From Lysinibacillus sp. SGAir0095 (GTDB taxonomy: Bacteria; Bacillota; Bacilli; Bacillales_A; Planococcaceae): 64,000 nt of DNA. The position numbers were made by a program, and so were the translations under genes. The notes beneath the pieces are model-generated. The model ran no database searches. It was not told the origin of the DNA and saw only the letters and a program-made list of their open reading frames with translations. The stretch is taken from positions 1,884,001-1,948,000 of the forward strand of contig NZ_CP028083.1 in assembly GCF_005491425.1 (NCBI RefSeq), read 5' to 3'. Position 1 is the stretch's first letter. Every line of letters begins with the position of its first letter. Positions 51,956-61,756 of the stretch are shown piece after piece.

Positions 51956-53412
51956 TTGTTATCCTCATTATTGTTTCTTGAGTCATCTTGTGGATCAAGC
52001 ATATTAGGACGTTCTGAGTATTTTGGTTGTGATTGCCTAAAAAGTGCTTTTTTAATGCTTTGCCAACTTAAGTCAGCTGTAATATCCAAATAAGGAGTTC
52101 CGAAAATACGAATATTAGCGATATATAGGAGGAGCAAGTAAAAACAAACAAAGAATCCAAATAATCCAAACAGGGACGTCACTAATATAAATGATATTCT
52201 AATCATTACAACCATAGTGACAAGTGATTGGTTTACAATCGAATAGGAGGCTATAGTTGATAATGCAATAACAACAACCATTGCAGGGCTAGTAATACCT
52301 GCGCGAATTGCTGCATCGCCAATAATTAAACCACCAACTACACCCACTGTTGTACCAATTTTTGAAGGCATTCTTAAACCAGCTTCACGGAATAATTCAA
52401 AAATTACCAATAAAATTAACATCTCTAACACAGCAGGAAAAGGCAAGCCTCTATTGGCAATTACTACAGTTGCAAGTAATTGAAGAGGTAGCTGGTCTTG
52501 ATGAAATAGTGTTAATGCCAACCAAAAAGCAGGTAGCGCAATACCTAATATAACGCCTAGCAATCTTAACATTCTTTCGAAAGAGCTAAAAATAATTGTG
52601 TTTTCATTATCTTCAGATGTTTTAAGTAAATAGAAAAAGTTTATAGGTGTTATGACTGCGTAGGGTGTACCATCAACGATAATGATAAACCTCCCCCTAA
52701 TTAATGATTGTATGGCAAAATCTGGTCTTCCAGTTGAGTTTGTGGATGGCATGACCCAGTTTTTTTTATTAATAAATTCCATTAATGCTTCTGCGCCAAT
52801 AACAATGTCTGTATCAATTTTTTCAAATTGCTTCTTTAACTCTGTTAATATATTCTTATTCGCAATATCATCCATATACATGATGGCTACGTCAGTTTTT
52901 GATCGTTTTCCTATATTGAATTTTTCAACACAAAGGGAATTTGTAGGTAAACGTTTTCGAATTAGCGCAATATTCGTAGATAAATCTTCGATAAAGTTGT
53001 CACGAGGACCCTTTATCAAAACTTCCATATTAGTTTCCTCGGGTGTCCGGTTAGGTTTTCGAGATATGTTACATGAATAAAGTAATTTGGATTCCTTAAA
53101 AAAAATTAATATATTGCCACTATATACTTTTGAAATGATGTCATCTTGATTCGTTAGCTTTTGTATTTCTGGAATAGGCAATTGCTCAATCATTTGATCA
53201 ATGATTTGAGTGGGATTGGTATCATTAAATAGACTTTCTATATTAGGTAATACGATAGTGTAAAGCATTTGTTGGTCCACCATTGAATCACATTTAATAA
53301 AAACTACATGCGATTGATTAAAGTTGAATTCTTTAAAAATAATATCAGCTGATTTGTGAAAGAGATCCTTTAGTGTAGTTATGTCTATTTCTTGATGTCC
53401 ACTTATCTTCAT
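51952..53412 (-). CDS. Second germinant receptor A subunit (GerAA-type)
   Basis: A 486-residue GerA-type protein with the conserved KGPRDNFIEDLSTN and IGKRSKTDVAIMYMDDI blocks in the soluble half, and FERMLRLLGVILGIALPAFWLA with later membrane segments in the other half. It starts directly after the B gene stop with only a weak ribosome site, so it depends on translational coupling. Same B-A-C order as the operon at 42326-46027. Confidence 0.92.
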   Translation of the reverse strand: MKISGHQEIDITTLKDLFHKSADIIFKEFNFNQSHVVFIKCDSMVDQQMLYTIVLPNIESLFNDTNPTQIIDQMIEQLPIPEIQKLTNQDDIISKVYSGNILIFFKESKLLYSCNISRKPNRTPEETNMEVLIKGPRDNFIEDLSTNIALIRKRLPTNSLCVEKFNIGKRSKTDVAIMYMDDIANKNILTELKKQFEKIDTDIVIGAEALMEFINKKNWVMPSTNSTGRPDFAIQSLIRGRFIIIVDGTPYAVITPINFFYLLKTSEDNENTIIFSSFERMLRLLGVILGIALPAFWLALTLFHQDQLPLQLLATVVIANRGLPFPAVLEMLILLVIFELFREAGLRMPSKIGTTVGVVGGLIIGDAAIRAGITSPAMVVVIALSTIASYSIVNQSLVTMVVMIRISFILVTSLFGLFGFFVCFYLLLLYIANIRIFGTPYLDITADLSWQSIKKALFRQSQPKYSERPNMLDPQDDSRNNNEDNK

Positions 53413-54546
53413 CTAACTTTCACTACTTTCTTTATTTTTATTTTTCTGTGGACGTTGTGCATTTTTATTTTTGTTTCTATTAGGGACTAGAGCTATTATT
53501 CCTAAAAGAAGGGATAATGAGAAAAAGAACAAAAAGGTAATAATCAACATTTCGTTTCCGTTTAAATGTATAAACAAACTATTTTCCAAACTAATCACTA
53601 TTAAGCATATAAATAAAAAGGGGAAAAACATAAAATTCCAAATCTTCTTCCTTTGTCCAGTAAAATTTAATATATCGCTAGCGATAAATAACAATAAACT
53701 AACACGAATGAATGTGCCCGTTAGCCATTGATAGATCGATAGGAAATCCATATGCTCAATAAAACGTCCAAGTGTAACTAATCCCCATTCTTCGTAAGCG
53801 GGATATCTCTGTCTTGCGGCCTCCTCCGGACCAAATTCTACAATTGCCCCTAAAAGTGGACCTAGAGTAAGCCCAGTTAAAATGAACAGCATAATGGCAA
53901 GATGGTACCATGTAAGCTTGCTTTTGAAATGATGTTGAATGAATAATAATAAAAATATTTCTATAAATCCTGAGGCGGGATAAACAAATCCTTTCATTAC
54001 AGGACTAATACCATGTTCCAAAAAAGGTTGTATTAGACTATAATCCTTGACCTGGATATTGACAATTGCTACGTAGAATCCGAAAATCACTACAAATAAT
54101 AATACAAAAGTATTAACAATTACGATTGTCGTCATATTGGTCGAGATTAATAAAAAACAAAGAATGACATAAACGATTAGAAGAGCTAATTCAGGAGTTT
54201 TGGCCAAGAAAGTAGCATTCATCCATAGTAAAGTTTCACGCATAGAAAAAGCTGCAATTATAAATATCAACACTACAACACTATATAAAAGTATGGAGCT
54301 CCCGAACTTCCCAATTTTTTGCATTAGCCATTCTTTTAAGGGTTGCTGCTTTGTTTTATTATGGATAAAGAGAACTAAAAATAACCAAGGAAACATAAGT
54401 ATTGCTGCAAGTATTACAGACATCCACCCGTCTCTTTTTACATGATCCAGAATGGGTGGTAATATTGTTACGTGATTTTTTAATCCGATAAAAGTCATTA
54501 CTAAAAAAATGACATGTAAGATGCCGATTTGTCCGATTTTATGCAT
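53413..54546 (-). CDS. Second germinant receptor B subunit (GerAB-type permease)
   Basis: A 377-residue, ten-span permease-fold subunit. GLKNHVTILPP at the N-terminus, LTLGPLLGAIVEFG and RYPAYEEWG match the other copy. ATG 54546 follows an aagga site; a longer frame from TTG 54591 lacks one. The C-terminal end is a basic Asn/Lys-rich tail, absent in the other copy. First gene of the operon; diverges from yozE. Confidence 0.9.
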   Translation of the reverse strand: MHKIGQIGILHVIFLVMTFIGLKNHVTILPPILDHVKRDGWMSVILAAILMFPWLFLVLFIHNKTKQQPLKEWLMQKIGKFGSSILLYSVVVLIFIIAAFSMRETLLWMNATFLAKTPELALLIVYVILCFLLISTNMTTIVIVNTFVLLFVVIFGFYVAIVNIQVKDYSLIQPFLEHGISPVMKGFVYPASGFIEIFLLLFIQHHFKSKLTWYHLAIMLFILTGLTLGPLLGAIVEFGPEEAARQRYPAYEEWGLVTLGRFIEHMDFLSIYQWLTGTFIRVSLLLFIASDILNFTGQRKKIWNFMFFPFLFICLIVISLENSLFIHLNGNEMLIITFLFFFSLSLLLGIIALVPNRNKNKNAQRPQKNKNKESSES

Positions 54547-54668
54547 ATCTTTTCCTTCTAACACATGATTTGTTAGATAAAGCTTTGACAAATTGTATGG
54601 AAATTATAAGATTAAATAATAGATAACAAATAGTTAATATTGATAAAAAATGTTTAAGGGGTGCCCAG

Positions 54669-54887
54669 ATGAAGCAGAGCTTTTATTTATATATTCTTTC
54701 TTATAGGGGAGGGGATATTAATGATCCTAAAACTAGATTCGCAGAAACAGCATTTTTGGATCATAGTTTTCCTAAAACTAGTACCTCTTTTGAGGAAATT
54801 TCAAGGTATATTGAAATGATTGCCGATGATAATCTGTCAACTCAAACTTTTGATGAACTTTGGGATTTGTATGAAGTAAAATATTGA
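54669..54887 (+). CDS. yozE: YozE family protein (UPF0346)
   Basis: A 72-residue protein of the YozE family. [27 protein letters not shown] and FDELWDLYE match what I recall of YozE, a small helical protein of unknown function, possibly nucleic-acid binding. ATG 54669 follows aaggggtg. B. subtilis has yozE near deoD and a ctp gene, as here. Confidence 0.88.
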   Translation: MKQSFYLYILSYRGGDINDPKTRFAETAFLDHSFPKTSTSFEEISRYIEMIADDNLSTQTFDELWDLYEVKY

Positions 54888-54945
54888 GGTACTTCCAATT
54901 CTTTGATATATTACTAGGGCAAAATGTGTATTAAAAGGTAAATCA

Positions 54946-54974
54946 TTGCACAATGCTAGAAAAGCAAGTATATT
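54946..54974 (+). promoter_or_regulatory. Promoter of deoD
   Basis: TTGCAC (54946-54951) and TATATT (54969-54974) with a 17-base spacer, about 36 nt before the start codon. Confidence 0.6.
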
Positions 54975-55009
54975 TTAAGATGAGATAATTTTGGAAAGAG
55001 GGATTGCTA

Positions 55010-55714
55010 ATGAGTATCCATATTAATGCTAAACAAGGTGACATCGCAGAAACTATTTTATTACCTGGAGATCCATTGCGTGCAAAATATATAGCTGAGA
55101 CGTTCTTAGAAGATGTAACATGTTATAATGAAGTTCGTAATATGTTTGGATATACTGGTACATATAAAGGAAAACGTGTTTCTGTTCAAGGATCAGGAAT
55201 GGGTGTACCATCAATTTCAATTTACGCAACGGAGTTAATGCAAGAATACGGGGTACAAAAATTAATCCGCGTAGGAACTTGTGGAGCAATCCAAAAAGAT
55301 GTAAAAGTTCGTGACGTAATTATCGCACAAGCTGCTTCAACGGATTCTAAAATGAATGAGATTATCTTTAACGGTATTGATTTCGCACCAACAGCTGACT
55401 TTGATTTATTATTGAAAGCATATAACGCAGGTGTTGCAGCTGGCTTGAATATAAAAGTAGGGAATATCTTTACTGCTGATATGTTCTATTCAGAAGAAAA
55501 TCAAAATGAAAAATTAGCTCGTTATGGAGTTTTAGCAGTTGAAATGGAGTCTGCTGCTCTTTATACACTTGCCGCTAAATTTGGACGTAAAGCATTATCT
55601 GTATTAACGGTTTCAGACCATATTATTACAGGTGAAGCTACTTCTTCTGAAGAACGTCAAACAACATTCAATGATATGATGGTTGTTGCATTGGAAGCTG
55701 CAATTCAAGAGTAA
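55010..55714 (+). CDS. deoD: Purine nucleoside phosphorylase DeoD
   Basis: A 234-residue hexameric-class phosphorylase cleaving purine (deoxy)ribonucleosides. [30 protein letters not shown], the substrate-binding AVEMESAAL and VSDHI (catalytic Asp) are intact. ATG 55010 follows agaggga; TTG 55004 is in frame but less well placed. It may supply free purine bases, which the puc-type hydroxylase at 11-14.7 kb could oxidise, though the two are far apart. Confidence 0.94.
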   Translation: MSIHINAKQGDIAETILLPGDPLRAKYIAETFLEDVTCYNEVRNMFGYTGTYKGKRVSVQGSGMGVPSISIYATELMQEYGVQKLIRVGTCGAIQKDVKVRDVIIAQAASTDSKMNEIIFNGIDFAPTADFDLLLKAYNAGVAAGLNIKVGNIFTADMFYSEENQNEKLARYGVLAVEMESAALYTLAAKFGRKALSVLTVSDHIITGEATSSEERQTTFNDMMVVALEAAIQE

Positions 55715-55744
55715 TGTATAGCAAATGCTTTGCATATTTTTTTC

Positions 55745-55777
55745 GTAAGGCTGTCTATTTAATGACAGCCTTTCTTT
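55745..55777 (+). terminator. Terminator after deoD
   Basis: aaggctgtc/gacagcctt arms with a loop of about 9 nt and a T-run. Confidence 0.8.
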
Positions 55778-55904
55778 TCGTAAATTCGGATTCTTGAAAG
55801 TTTATGCAGGGAAAGTGAACTTACGTTATACTAGAGAAATACAATTTGATATATTATAAAGCAGATTCTTATACGTATGTGTAAAAATGAGAGTGGTGAA
55901 TTAG

Positions 55905-57404
55905 ATGGACGATCAAAACCAACAAGGATTTGAGAAAACCGAACAGGATGGACAACAAGAAGAACAATTGAAACCGGCGAAAAAATTTATTCGTATTAAG
56001 CCTTTTAGTTTCATCATGCTAATGTTCTTAACAATTTTATTAACAGCAGGCTTAACAATTTTTGCGCTGACTTTTGGAGAAAAGAAGGTTGTGGAAGTTT
56101 CAGTTCCTGTAGAACGAGAGGAATTTACAGAGCTATATGATGCTTTTGATGAACTGAAAAATAAGTACTATGTTGAAATTGATGAGGAGTCAGTTATAAC
56201 AGGGGCGATTAACGGAATGTTCGACGCTTTGGAAGATCCATATTCAGACTATATGGACGTAAATCAAGCTGAACAATTTAACAGTGATCTTTCATCAAGC
56301 TTCCAAGGTATTGGTGCAGAAATCCAGGAACGTAATGGAAATATTGTCGTTGTTTCTCCTATTAAAAACTCTCCTGCTGAGAAAGCTGGAATTTTACCAG
56401 AAGATATGATTCTTACTGTTGATGGTCAAAGCATTCAAGGAATGAGTGCCTCAGAAGCGGTTTTATTAATCCGTGGAGAAAAAGGTACGCCTGTTAAATT
56501 AACAATACAACGTGGACAAGCTGAAGAGCTAATCGAAATGACGATTATTCGCGATGATATTCCAATTGAAACCGTTTATGGTGAAATGGGTGAAGACAAA
56601 GTTGCTCATATTCAAATCACTTCCTTTAGTGAACAAACCTATGATGAGTTAGTTAAAATTTTAGATGGATATAACGCAGATGGAATGAAGAGCATTATCT
56701 TAGATGTTCGCCAAAATCCAGGTGGCTTTTTAACATCTGCAATTGATATTGCCAATCTATTCCTTGATGAAGGGAAGCCAATTGTCCAATTGCAAGGTCG
56801 TGAAGGTGATGCGGAAGTCATGTTAGCTGAAGGTGGCGAAAAATTCGATCAACCTGTTGTTGTTTTAATTGATAATGGTAGTGCATCTGCATCTGAAATT
56901 TTAGCTGGTGCTTTAAGTGAATCGGCAGGTGCCAAGCTTGTTGGGTTAACTTCATTCGGTAAAGGAACTGTACAAACAGTTAGCTATTTACAAGATGGTG
57001 CAAATCTAAAATATACAACAGGGAAATGGTTAACACCAAATGGCAATTGGATTAACGAAAAGGGAATTCAACCTGATGAGTTAGTTGAATACCCAGAGTA
57101 TTCAACAGCCACTTACATTAATCCAGAAACAGAATTTAAAATCGGCAATGTTTCACCTTCCGTTCAATCTGCAGAAGTAATATTAAATGCATTGGGCTAT
57201 GAAGTTGGTACAGTAGATGAAACATTCGATCAATCAACTAAAACTGCAGTCGAGTCGTTCCAAGAAGCTCAAAAATTAGAAGGAAATGGAGTTCTTGTTG
57301 GCGAAACAACTTATGCATTAATGGATGCCATCAGAGAGAAAATCAATAACGAGGATCCGCATGTCCTAAAAGCAAAAGAATTATTAACAGCTACAAACAA
57401 TTAG
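55905..57404 (+). CDS. C-terminal processing protease, S41 family (Ctp)
   Basis: A 499-residue secreted/anchored protease. A cytoplasmic tail and one membrane segment (about 35-57) lead to an N-terminal helical part, a PDZ domain (about 120-205), the S41 protease domain (about 220-390) and a PG_binding_1 domain (about 415-478). The catalytic dyad is the Ser in NGSASASEI (about 326) and Lys in FGKGTVQ (about 351). Both CtpA and CtpB of B. subtilis share this layout. A role in sporulation signalling (CtpB) is possible, but I cannot choose between them. ATG 55905 follows a weak gagtggtg site. Confidence 0.9.
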   Translation: MDDQNQQGFEKTEQDGQQEEQLKPAKKFIRIKPFSFIMLMFLTILLTAGLTIFALTFGEKKVVEVSVPVEREEFTELYDAFDELKNKYYVEIDEESVITGAINGMFDALEDPYSDYMDVNQAEQFNSDLSSSFQGIGAEIQERNGNIVVVSPIKNSPAEKAGILPEDMILTVDGQSIQGMSASEAVLLIRGEKGTPVKLTIQRGQAEELIEMTIIRDDIPIETVYGEMGEDKVAHIQITSFSEQTYDELVKILDGYNADGMKSIILDVRQNPGGFLTSAIDIANLFLDEGKPIVQLQGREGDAEVMLAEGGEKFDQPVVVLIDNGSASASEILAGALSESAGAKLVGLTSFGKGTVQTVSYLQDGANLKYTTGKWLTPNGNWINEKGIQPDELVEYPEYSTATYINPETEFKIGNVSPSVQSAEVILNALGYEVGTVDETFDQSTKTAVESFQEAQKLEGNGVLVGETTYALMDAIREKINNEDPHVLKAKELLTATNN

Positions 57405-57427
57405 TTGTTACGAAAATGAGTTAATGA

Positions 57428-57478
57428 TAAGAGCTGCTTTTGTTCAACTTATGAGCAATTGTCAGCTCTTCTTTTTGT
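57428..57478 (+). terminator. Terminator after the ctp gene
   Basis: aagagctg/cagctctt arms around a long loop with a T-run. Confidence 0.65.
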
Positions 57479-57518
57479 TAATAGATGAATCAATAAGTTC
57501 AAAAAGGATGTGCTTAGA

Positions 57519-58421
57519 ATGAAGGATGTATATTTATTTAGCGGGTTTTTAGGTAGTGGAAAGACATCTATGCTTACCCATGTACTTAAACAATTCAAAG
57601 AAAAGGGGCTAAAACCTGCTGTTATTATGAATGAATTAGGTAAGTTGCCATTTGACTCGCAAGCGGTAGATGAAGGTATCCCATTAAAAGAAATGCTGGA
57701 AGGTTGCATTTGTTGTTCTGGAGCAGAAAAAACGGAAGCTCAAATTCAGTCACTATTAGCAGATAATGAATTTGATGTATTGATTATTGAGACAACAGGT
57801 GCAGCTCATCCTGTTGAGGCGCTTGATGCGGTGTATTCACCTTTATTTGCCGAAAGCTTAAATATCAAAGGGATAGTAACGGTTGCAGATAGTAAGTTAT
57901 GGCTTGAGCGGGCTATGTTAACACCTCAAGTAAGAAGTCTTTTTATAGAGCAAATCCGACACGCTCATTTGTTACTGGCTAATAAAATGGATTTACTTAC
58001 TGAAGCGGAGCAGGCCAAAGTAGTTTTTGAAATGCAAGGGGTTAATCCAAATGCATTTATACTTCAAACGACATATGGTAAGGTCCCTTTAAATTTACTT
58101 GAAGGTCTTCAAGCAACTGCACAAACATCGAAGGAAGATGTTCAATCAGCGAAAATTGGTACACAACTTCATTTAAGTTCGCGTCTTGTAGAACTTAAAA
58201 AAAGCTTTTCACAGGAGAAGTTTGAGGAATGGGTTCGTTCATTACCATCATCGGTATATCGAATTAAAGGCTATGTACCAATTGAAGGGATTCGAAACCC
58301 AATGCTATTCCAGTATGCTTATGGTTTAGTGCAATGGATTCCTGAATATATTAAGATGCCCGCAAAAATCGTTTTAATTGGTGAGAATATTCAAGAGATA
58401 GATGTTATTGGTGAAAAATAA
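57519..58421 (+). CDS. CobW/COG0523 GTPase, probable metallochaperone
   Basis: A 300-residue G3E GTPase. The P-loop GFLGSGKTS (residues 9-17), MNELG switch, metal-binding GCICC motif (about 65), IETTGAAHP and NKMD base motif are present, and a CobW C-terminal domain follows. COG0523 proteins deliver zinc or other metals. The His-rich stretch of some zinc types is absent. ATG 57519 follows aaagga. It stands alone; no Zur-box was searched out by eye with success. Confidence 0.88.
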   Translation: MKDVYLFSGFLGSGKTSMLTHVLKQFKEKGLKPAVIMNELGKLPFDSQAVDEGIPLKEMLEGCICCSGAEKTEAQIQSLLADNEFDVLIIETTGAAHPVEALDAVYSPLFAESLNIKGIVTVADSKLWLERAMLTPQVRSLFIEQIRHAHLLLANKMDLLTEAEQAKVVFEMQGVNPNAFILQTTYGKVPLNLLEGLQATAQTSKEDVQSAKIGTQLHLSSRLVELKKSFSQEKFEEWVRSLPSSVYRIKGYVPIEGIRNPMLFQYAYGLVQWIPEYIKMPAKIVLIGENIQEIDVIGEK

Positions 58422-58655
58422 ATGTAATATTCATGTCACATTAGACAAGAGTTTGCTATTTATCTTAATCTCGAAAATTTGTCAATAGCTTTTCAGTTGT
58501 AAGTATTTCGAGTATAGGAAAACTCTTCCTGATTGCTGTAGTATTCCCTTCATGCTTCATAGGATTTTGAACTTGTAATGGAAATGTTGCCAAGTTATGG
58601 ATCAATTTTTTCAATTATTCTCGTATATGATTAGTTGCGAGAGGGGGAATACAAA

Positions 58656-59603
58656 ATGAAAAAATGGTTTATCACATTTTGTGCACTTGGTTTAATCTCA
58701 ACACAGGTTCCGACAGCAGATGCTGCATCCAATCAGGAGGAATCACAAGATAAGTATATAAAACATGAAGTGAAAGTCGTTAATATGAATCAATATGGAG
58801 ACCTATTAGCAGATTTTAAGAATGAAGTTTCTTTCACAAATATTCATAGTTTTAAAGATTTATCAAAAAAACTACAAATTTCAAAAGAAACCTTAGAAAA
58901 ATTAATTGGAGCACAATTACAGGAATATACTAATTCTTTAGGAAAACGTACTCCAGCAGCAGCTTCAAAAAATGAATCTACTAAAGAAGATCAAGAGAGT
59001 AATGCGGTGGAAACACCAGTAGTAGAAACTCCATCAGGTGAGATAGAGGAAACACCGGTAACAGCAGTACCAGATGCTCAAGAATCTAAAAAGGAAAAAG
59101 AGGTTAAAGCACCTCAAACTCCTGCAATGGAACAGCATAAGCCTGTACAATCAACTCCATCTGCTCCAACAGAAGAAGTTGAGAAAACAACACAGTCTAA
59201 TTCGCCAGTGGCAGAAGCAGATGCTGCATCTGCATTTGAAACGAAAGTAGTAGAATTAACAAATGCCGAACGAGCTAAAAATGGTCTTGCACCTCTAGAA
59301 ATTTACAATCCATTAATGGAAGTTGCTGGTGCAAAGTCACAAGACATGGCTACAAATAATTATTTCTCGCACACAAGTCCTACTTACGGCAGCCCGTTCG
59401 ATCAAATAAAATCAGCAGGTATTACTTACCGTGCTGCAGGTGAAAACATTGCACAAGGCCAAAGAACACCGGAAGAAGTTGTGCAAGCATGGATGAACTC
59501 AGAAGGTCACCGTGCCAATATCTTAAATGCTAGCTTCACACATATTGGAGTAGGCTATGTTGAAAATGGTAACTATTGGACACAACAATTTATCCAACTT
59601 TAA
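58656..59603 (+). CDS. Secreted CAP-domain (SCP/YkwD-like) protein
   Basis: A 315-residue secreted protein with a signal peptide (cleavage near ADA-A, residue 26), a short N-terminal domain to about 95, a low-complexity Glu/Pro/Thr/Ala linker (about 96-190) and a CAP domain (about 192-315). The CAP cavity residues are visible in YFSHTSP, AAGENIAQG and GHRANIL. Spore-coat and wall-associated CAP proteins such as YkwD and SafA-linked proteins look like this. ATG 58656 follows gaggggg. Function not known. Confidence 0.88.
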   Translation: MKKWFITFCALGLISTQVPTADAASNQEESQDKYIKHEVKVVNMNQYGDLLADFKNEVSFTNIHSFKDLSKKLQISKETLEKLIGAQLQEYTNSLGKRTPAAASKNESTKEDQESNAVETPVVETPSGEIEETPVTAVPDAQESKKEKEVKAPQTPAMEQHKPVQSTPSAPTEEVEKTTQSNSPVAEADAASAFETKVVELTNAERAKNGLAPLEIYNPLMEVAGAKSQDMATNNYFSHTSPTYGSPFDQIKSAGITYRAAGENIAQGQRTPEEVVQAWMNSEGHRANILNASFTHIGVGYVENGNYWTQQFIQL

Positions 59604-59615
59604 TGACCAATCATG

Positions 59616-59661
59616 TAAATACCGAGCCAAGGAGGAATGATCTTTGGCCCGGTATTTTTTT
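59616..59661 (+). terminator. Terminator after the CAP gene
   Basis: aataccgagccaa/ttggcccggtatt-type stem (one mismatch) and a T-run. Confidence 0.8.
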
Positions 59662-59849
59662 AGACATAAGAATCGAGGGAATTTTTACCTTAGAAGGTGG
59701 TCCAGTGACCTGTAAGAGCTCATTAGAGAGCTGCTGATTAATCAATCTTGTGCTGATATATAAGTACCGTCATGAGGAAAATATTTGGGAATGTTCACTA
59801 ATTTTTGTTGTTTTTGTTCCAGAACGATTAGTTAGTTACATTGGAAGCA

Positions 59850-59940
59850 TTGTTAGTAATATGAAATATGATACAATATTGACTAAATGTCAGCATATGC
59901 AAAGTAAAAACTTTAGGCATATGCTCATGGCTATTTTTTT
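59850..59940 (+). promoter_or_regulatory. murG promoter and leader hairpin
   Basis: TTGTTA (59850-59855), 16 bases, TACAAT (59872-59877). Downstream a perfect 9-bp dyad AGCATATGC/GCATATGCT (59892-59900 and 59917-59925), with a nested aaagt/acttt, is followed 8 nt later by eight T residues. The hairpin lies in the RNA leader about 75 nt before the start codon and may be an attenuator or a weak terminator. Confidence 0.5.
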
Positions 59941-60000
59941 CCAAACATATAACTTTAAATGAAATACAAAAGCTGTATTTAGATAGGGGATTTTTTTGTG

Positions 60001-61074
60001 ATGCAAAAATCAATCATTTTAACGGGTGGCGGAACTGCAGGTCATGTTTCATTAAACCAGGCCATCATTCCATCATTGATAGAGAAAGGGTATGACGTTC
60101 ATTATATTGGGTCAATTGATGGTATTGAAAAGGAATTAATTACTCAGAGCTTTCCTGAAGTACCTTATCATAGTATTTCAAGCGGGAAATTACGCCGTTA
60201 TTTTTCAATGAAAAACTTTACCGATCCATTTAAGGTATTAGCTGGAGTTGGGCAGGCTTTTTCCGTTATTCGAAAGGTGAAGCCAACAATGATCTTTTCT
60301 AAGGGAGGGTTTGTTTCTGTACCAGTCGTAATAGCAGCAAAGTTAACAAAAATTCCAGTAGTTATTCATGAATCGGATGTAACTCCGGGCTTAGCCAATA
60401 AAATAGCCTTACCTTTCGCTTCCCATGTGTTTACTATATTTGAGGATACATTAAAGTATTTACCGAGTGATAAAGCAACTTGTACCGGTTCAATCGTTCG
60501 AGAGCAATTGTTTAAAGGGAATGCTTCGGAAGGGAAAACGCATTGTGGGTTTACTGATGATAAGAAGGTGTTGCTGGTTATGGGTGGTAGTTTAGGCTCT
60601 GTTGTACTCAATGATTCTTTAAGAAGCAATTTACCTGAGTTATTGGCATCTTACAATGTTATCCATCTTTGCGGTAAAGGAAATGTGGATGCTACTTTAG
60701 ACGGTTTAAAAGGGTATAAGCAGTTTGACTATGTGACAACTGAGCTTCCAGATTTACTTCACGCCTCAGATTATGTTGTTTCCCGTGCAGGGTCAAATTC
60801 AATTTTTGAATTTTTAGCATTGACAAAACCAATGCTTCTAATTCCGCTTTCCGCAAGTAAAAGTCGAGGGGATCAAATATTAAATGCAAATATTTTTGAA
60901 CGACAAGGCTTTGCGCATGTTTTAGAAGAAGAAATGCTTTCAAAAAGTACATTTATGAAGGCGATAAATACTTTGTCAACACGAAGCAACGATTACATCA
61001 ATGCCATGAAAAAAGCTGAGAGTCCAAAAACACCAGATGAAATGGTGAAATTGATTTTGAAGCATGAAAAGTAG
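60001..61074 (+). CDS. murG: MurG glycosyltransferase (stand-alone copy)
   Basis: A 357-residue GT28 enzyme that adds GlcNAc to lipid I to make lipid II at the inner membrane face. N-terminal TGGGTAGHVSLNQA, FSKGGFVSVPV and HESDVTPGLANK, and C-terminal GGSLGS and RAGSNSIFEFL are the family motifs. Sequence style is that of the S. aureus/B. cereus MurG2 group, not the murG of dcw clusters. No dcw genes lie nearby, so a second murG may exist elsewhere. ATG 60001 is used; GTG 59998 is equally spaced from aggggat. Confidence 0.9.
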   Translation: MQKSIILTGGGTAGHVSLNQAIIPSLIEKGYDVHYIGSIDGIEKELITQSFPEVPYHSISSGKLRRYFSMKNFTDPFKVLAGVGQAFSVIRKVKPTMIFSKGGFVSVPVVIAAKLTKIPVVIHESDVTPGLANKIALPFASHVFTIFEDTLKYLPSDKATCTGSIVREQLFKGNASEGKTHCGFTDDKKVLLVMGGSLGSVVLNDSLRSNLPELLASYNVIHLCGKGNVDATLDGLKGYKQFDYVTTELPDLLHASDYVVSRAGSNSIFEFLALTKPMLLIPLSASKSRGDQILNANIFERQGFAHVLEEEMLSKSTFMKAINTLSTRSNDYINAMKKAESPKTPDEMVKLILKHEK

Positions 61075-61115
61075 TTAAGCGAGTTAAAAAGTTATTAGTT
61101 GCTAATGTTAGCAGT

Positions 61116-61161
61116 CAGAAAAAACTGCCCTGAAAATAAATTTTCGGAGCAGTTTTTATTT
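61116..61161. terminator. Terminator after murG
   Basis: aaaactgcc/ggagcagtttt-type stem with loop tgaaaataaattttc and T-run; A-rich on the other side, so it may work for both convergent genes. Confidence 0.75.
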
Positions 61162-61207
61162 TTAACTCTAGTTAACAGGTTATATATATAAGTAAGAAGA
61201 AACTGTA

Positions 61208-61756
61208 TTACATTGCTTGTTCTTCTTCGTTGGATTGATCATTTGCAGAAACGATATAGAATAAGTCTCTTGGTATTTTGTATAAGTCAAATTTGGTTTC
61301 ACCGGTATTAATCTCTTCGTAAAGTGCTGGGTTAGTTTCTGTAGCATCAATTACATAAGGTAACTTTAGTGCTGCACGTTTTGATTTTTCATTTTCTTTT
61401 CGAATTCTTAAAAATACGGTATGAATGTCCTTTTCAAAAAAGAGTTCTTTTAGAAAATCAAACTTTGCAGCTTGATTATATCCTTTACCTTGAAACGGTA
61501 CACCTATCCATGTTCCAAGGAAGCCTGCTCCATCTTGAATGTCGTATAAAGTGATCGTCCCAATTGGTTGACCCCAGTCATCGGTTATTGTTCTTGAGAT
61601 GGTCTTTCCTAGTTGTTCTTCTTCTAATAATTGTTTCGTTATAAATAGATACTCTTCTGGTGAGTTTGTTTTATGACGAACATAAGGGAAAACTGTTGGA
61701 TGGATCATTAATTGGTATAACTCATTTGTTTCTGAAAGATCTCTATACTTTAACAA
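61208..61756 (-). CDS. GNAT-family acetyltransferase
   Basis: A 182-residue acetyltransferase of the RimJ/RimL class. The GxGxG-type loop in FQGKGYNQAAKFDF binds acetyl-CoA, and IGTITLYDI and FLGTWIG precede it. TTG 61756 is chosen since aggagg (61765-61770) lies 8 nt upstream; the frame reading further back has that site as part of its coding sequence. The C-terminus is acidic and Glu-rich. Substrate not known. Confidence 0.85.
   Translation of the reverse strand: MLKYRDLSETNELYQLMIHPTVFPYVRHKTNSPEEYLFITKQLLEEEQLGKTISRTITDDWGQPIGTITLYDIQDGAGFLGTWIGVPFQGKGYNQAAKFDFLKELFFEKDIHTVFLRIRKENEKSKRAALKLPYVIDATETNPALYEEINTGETKFDLYKIPRDLFYIVSANDQSNEEEQAM

Noticed and set aside
54547..54640. Possible SigG promoter before the second ger operon (CATACAA on the minus strand)
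   Set aside because: The -10-like box lacks a matching -35 at 17-18 bases, so it was not annotated.
59685..59715. AAGGTGGTCC segment resembling the T-box of tRNA-responsive leaders upstream of murG
   Set aside because: The core T-box TGGNACCGCG is not matched, no specifier stem or paired terminator/antiterminator was found, and murG is not a usual T-box target.
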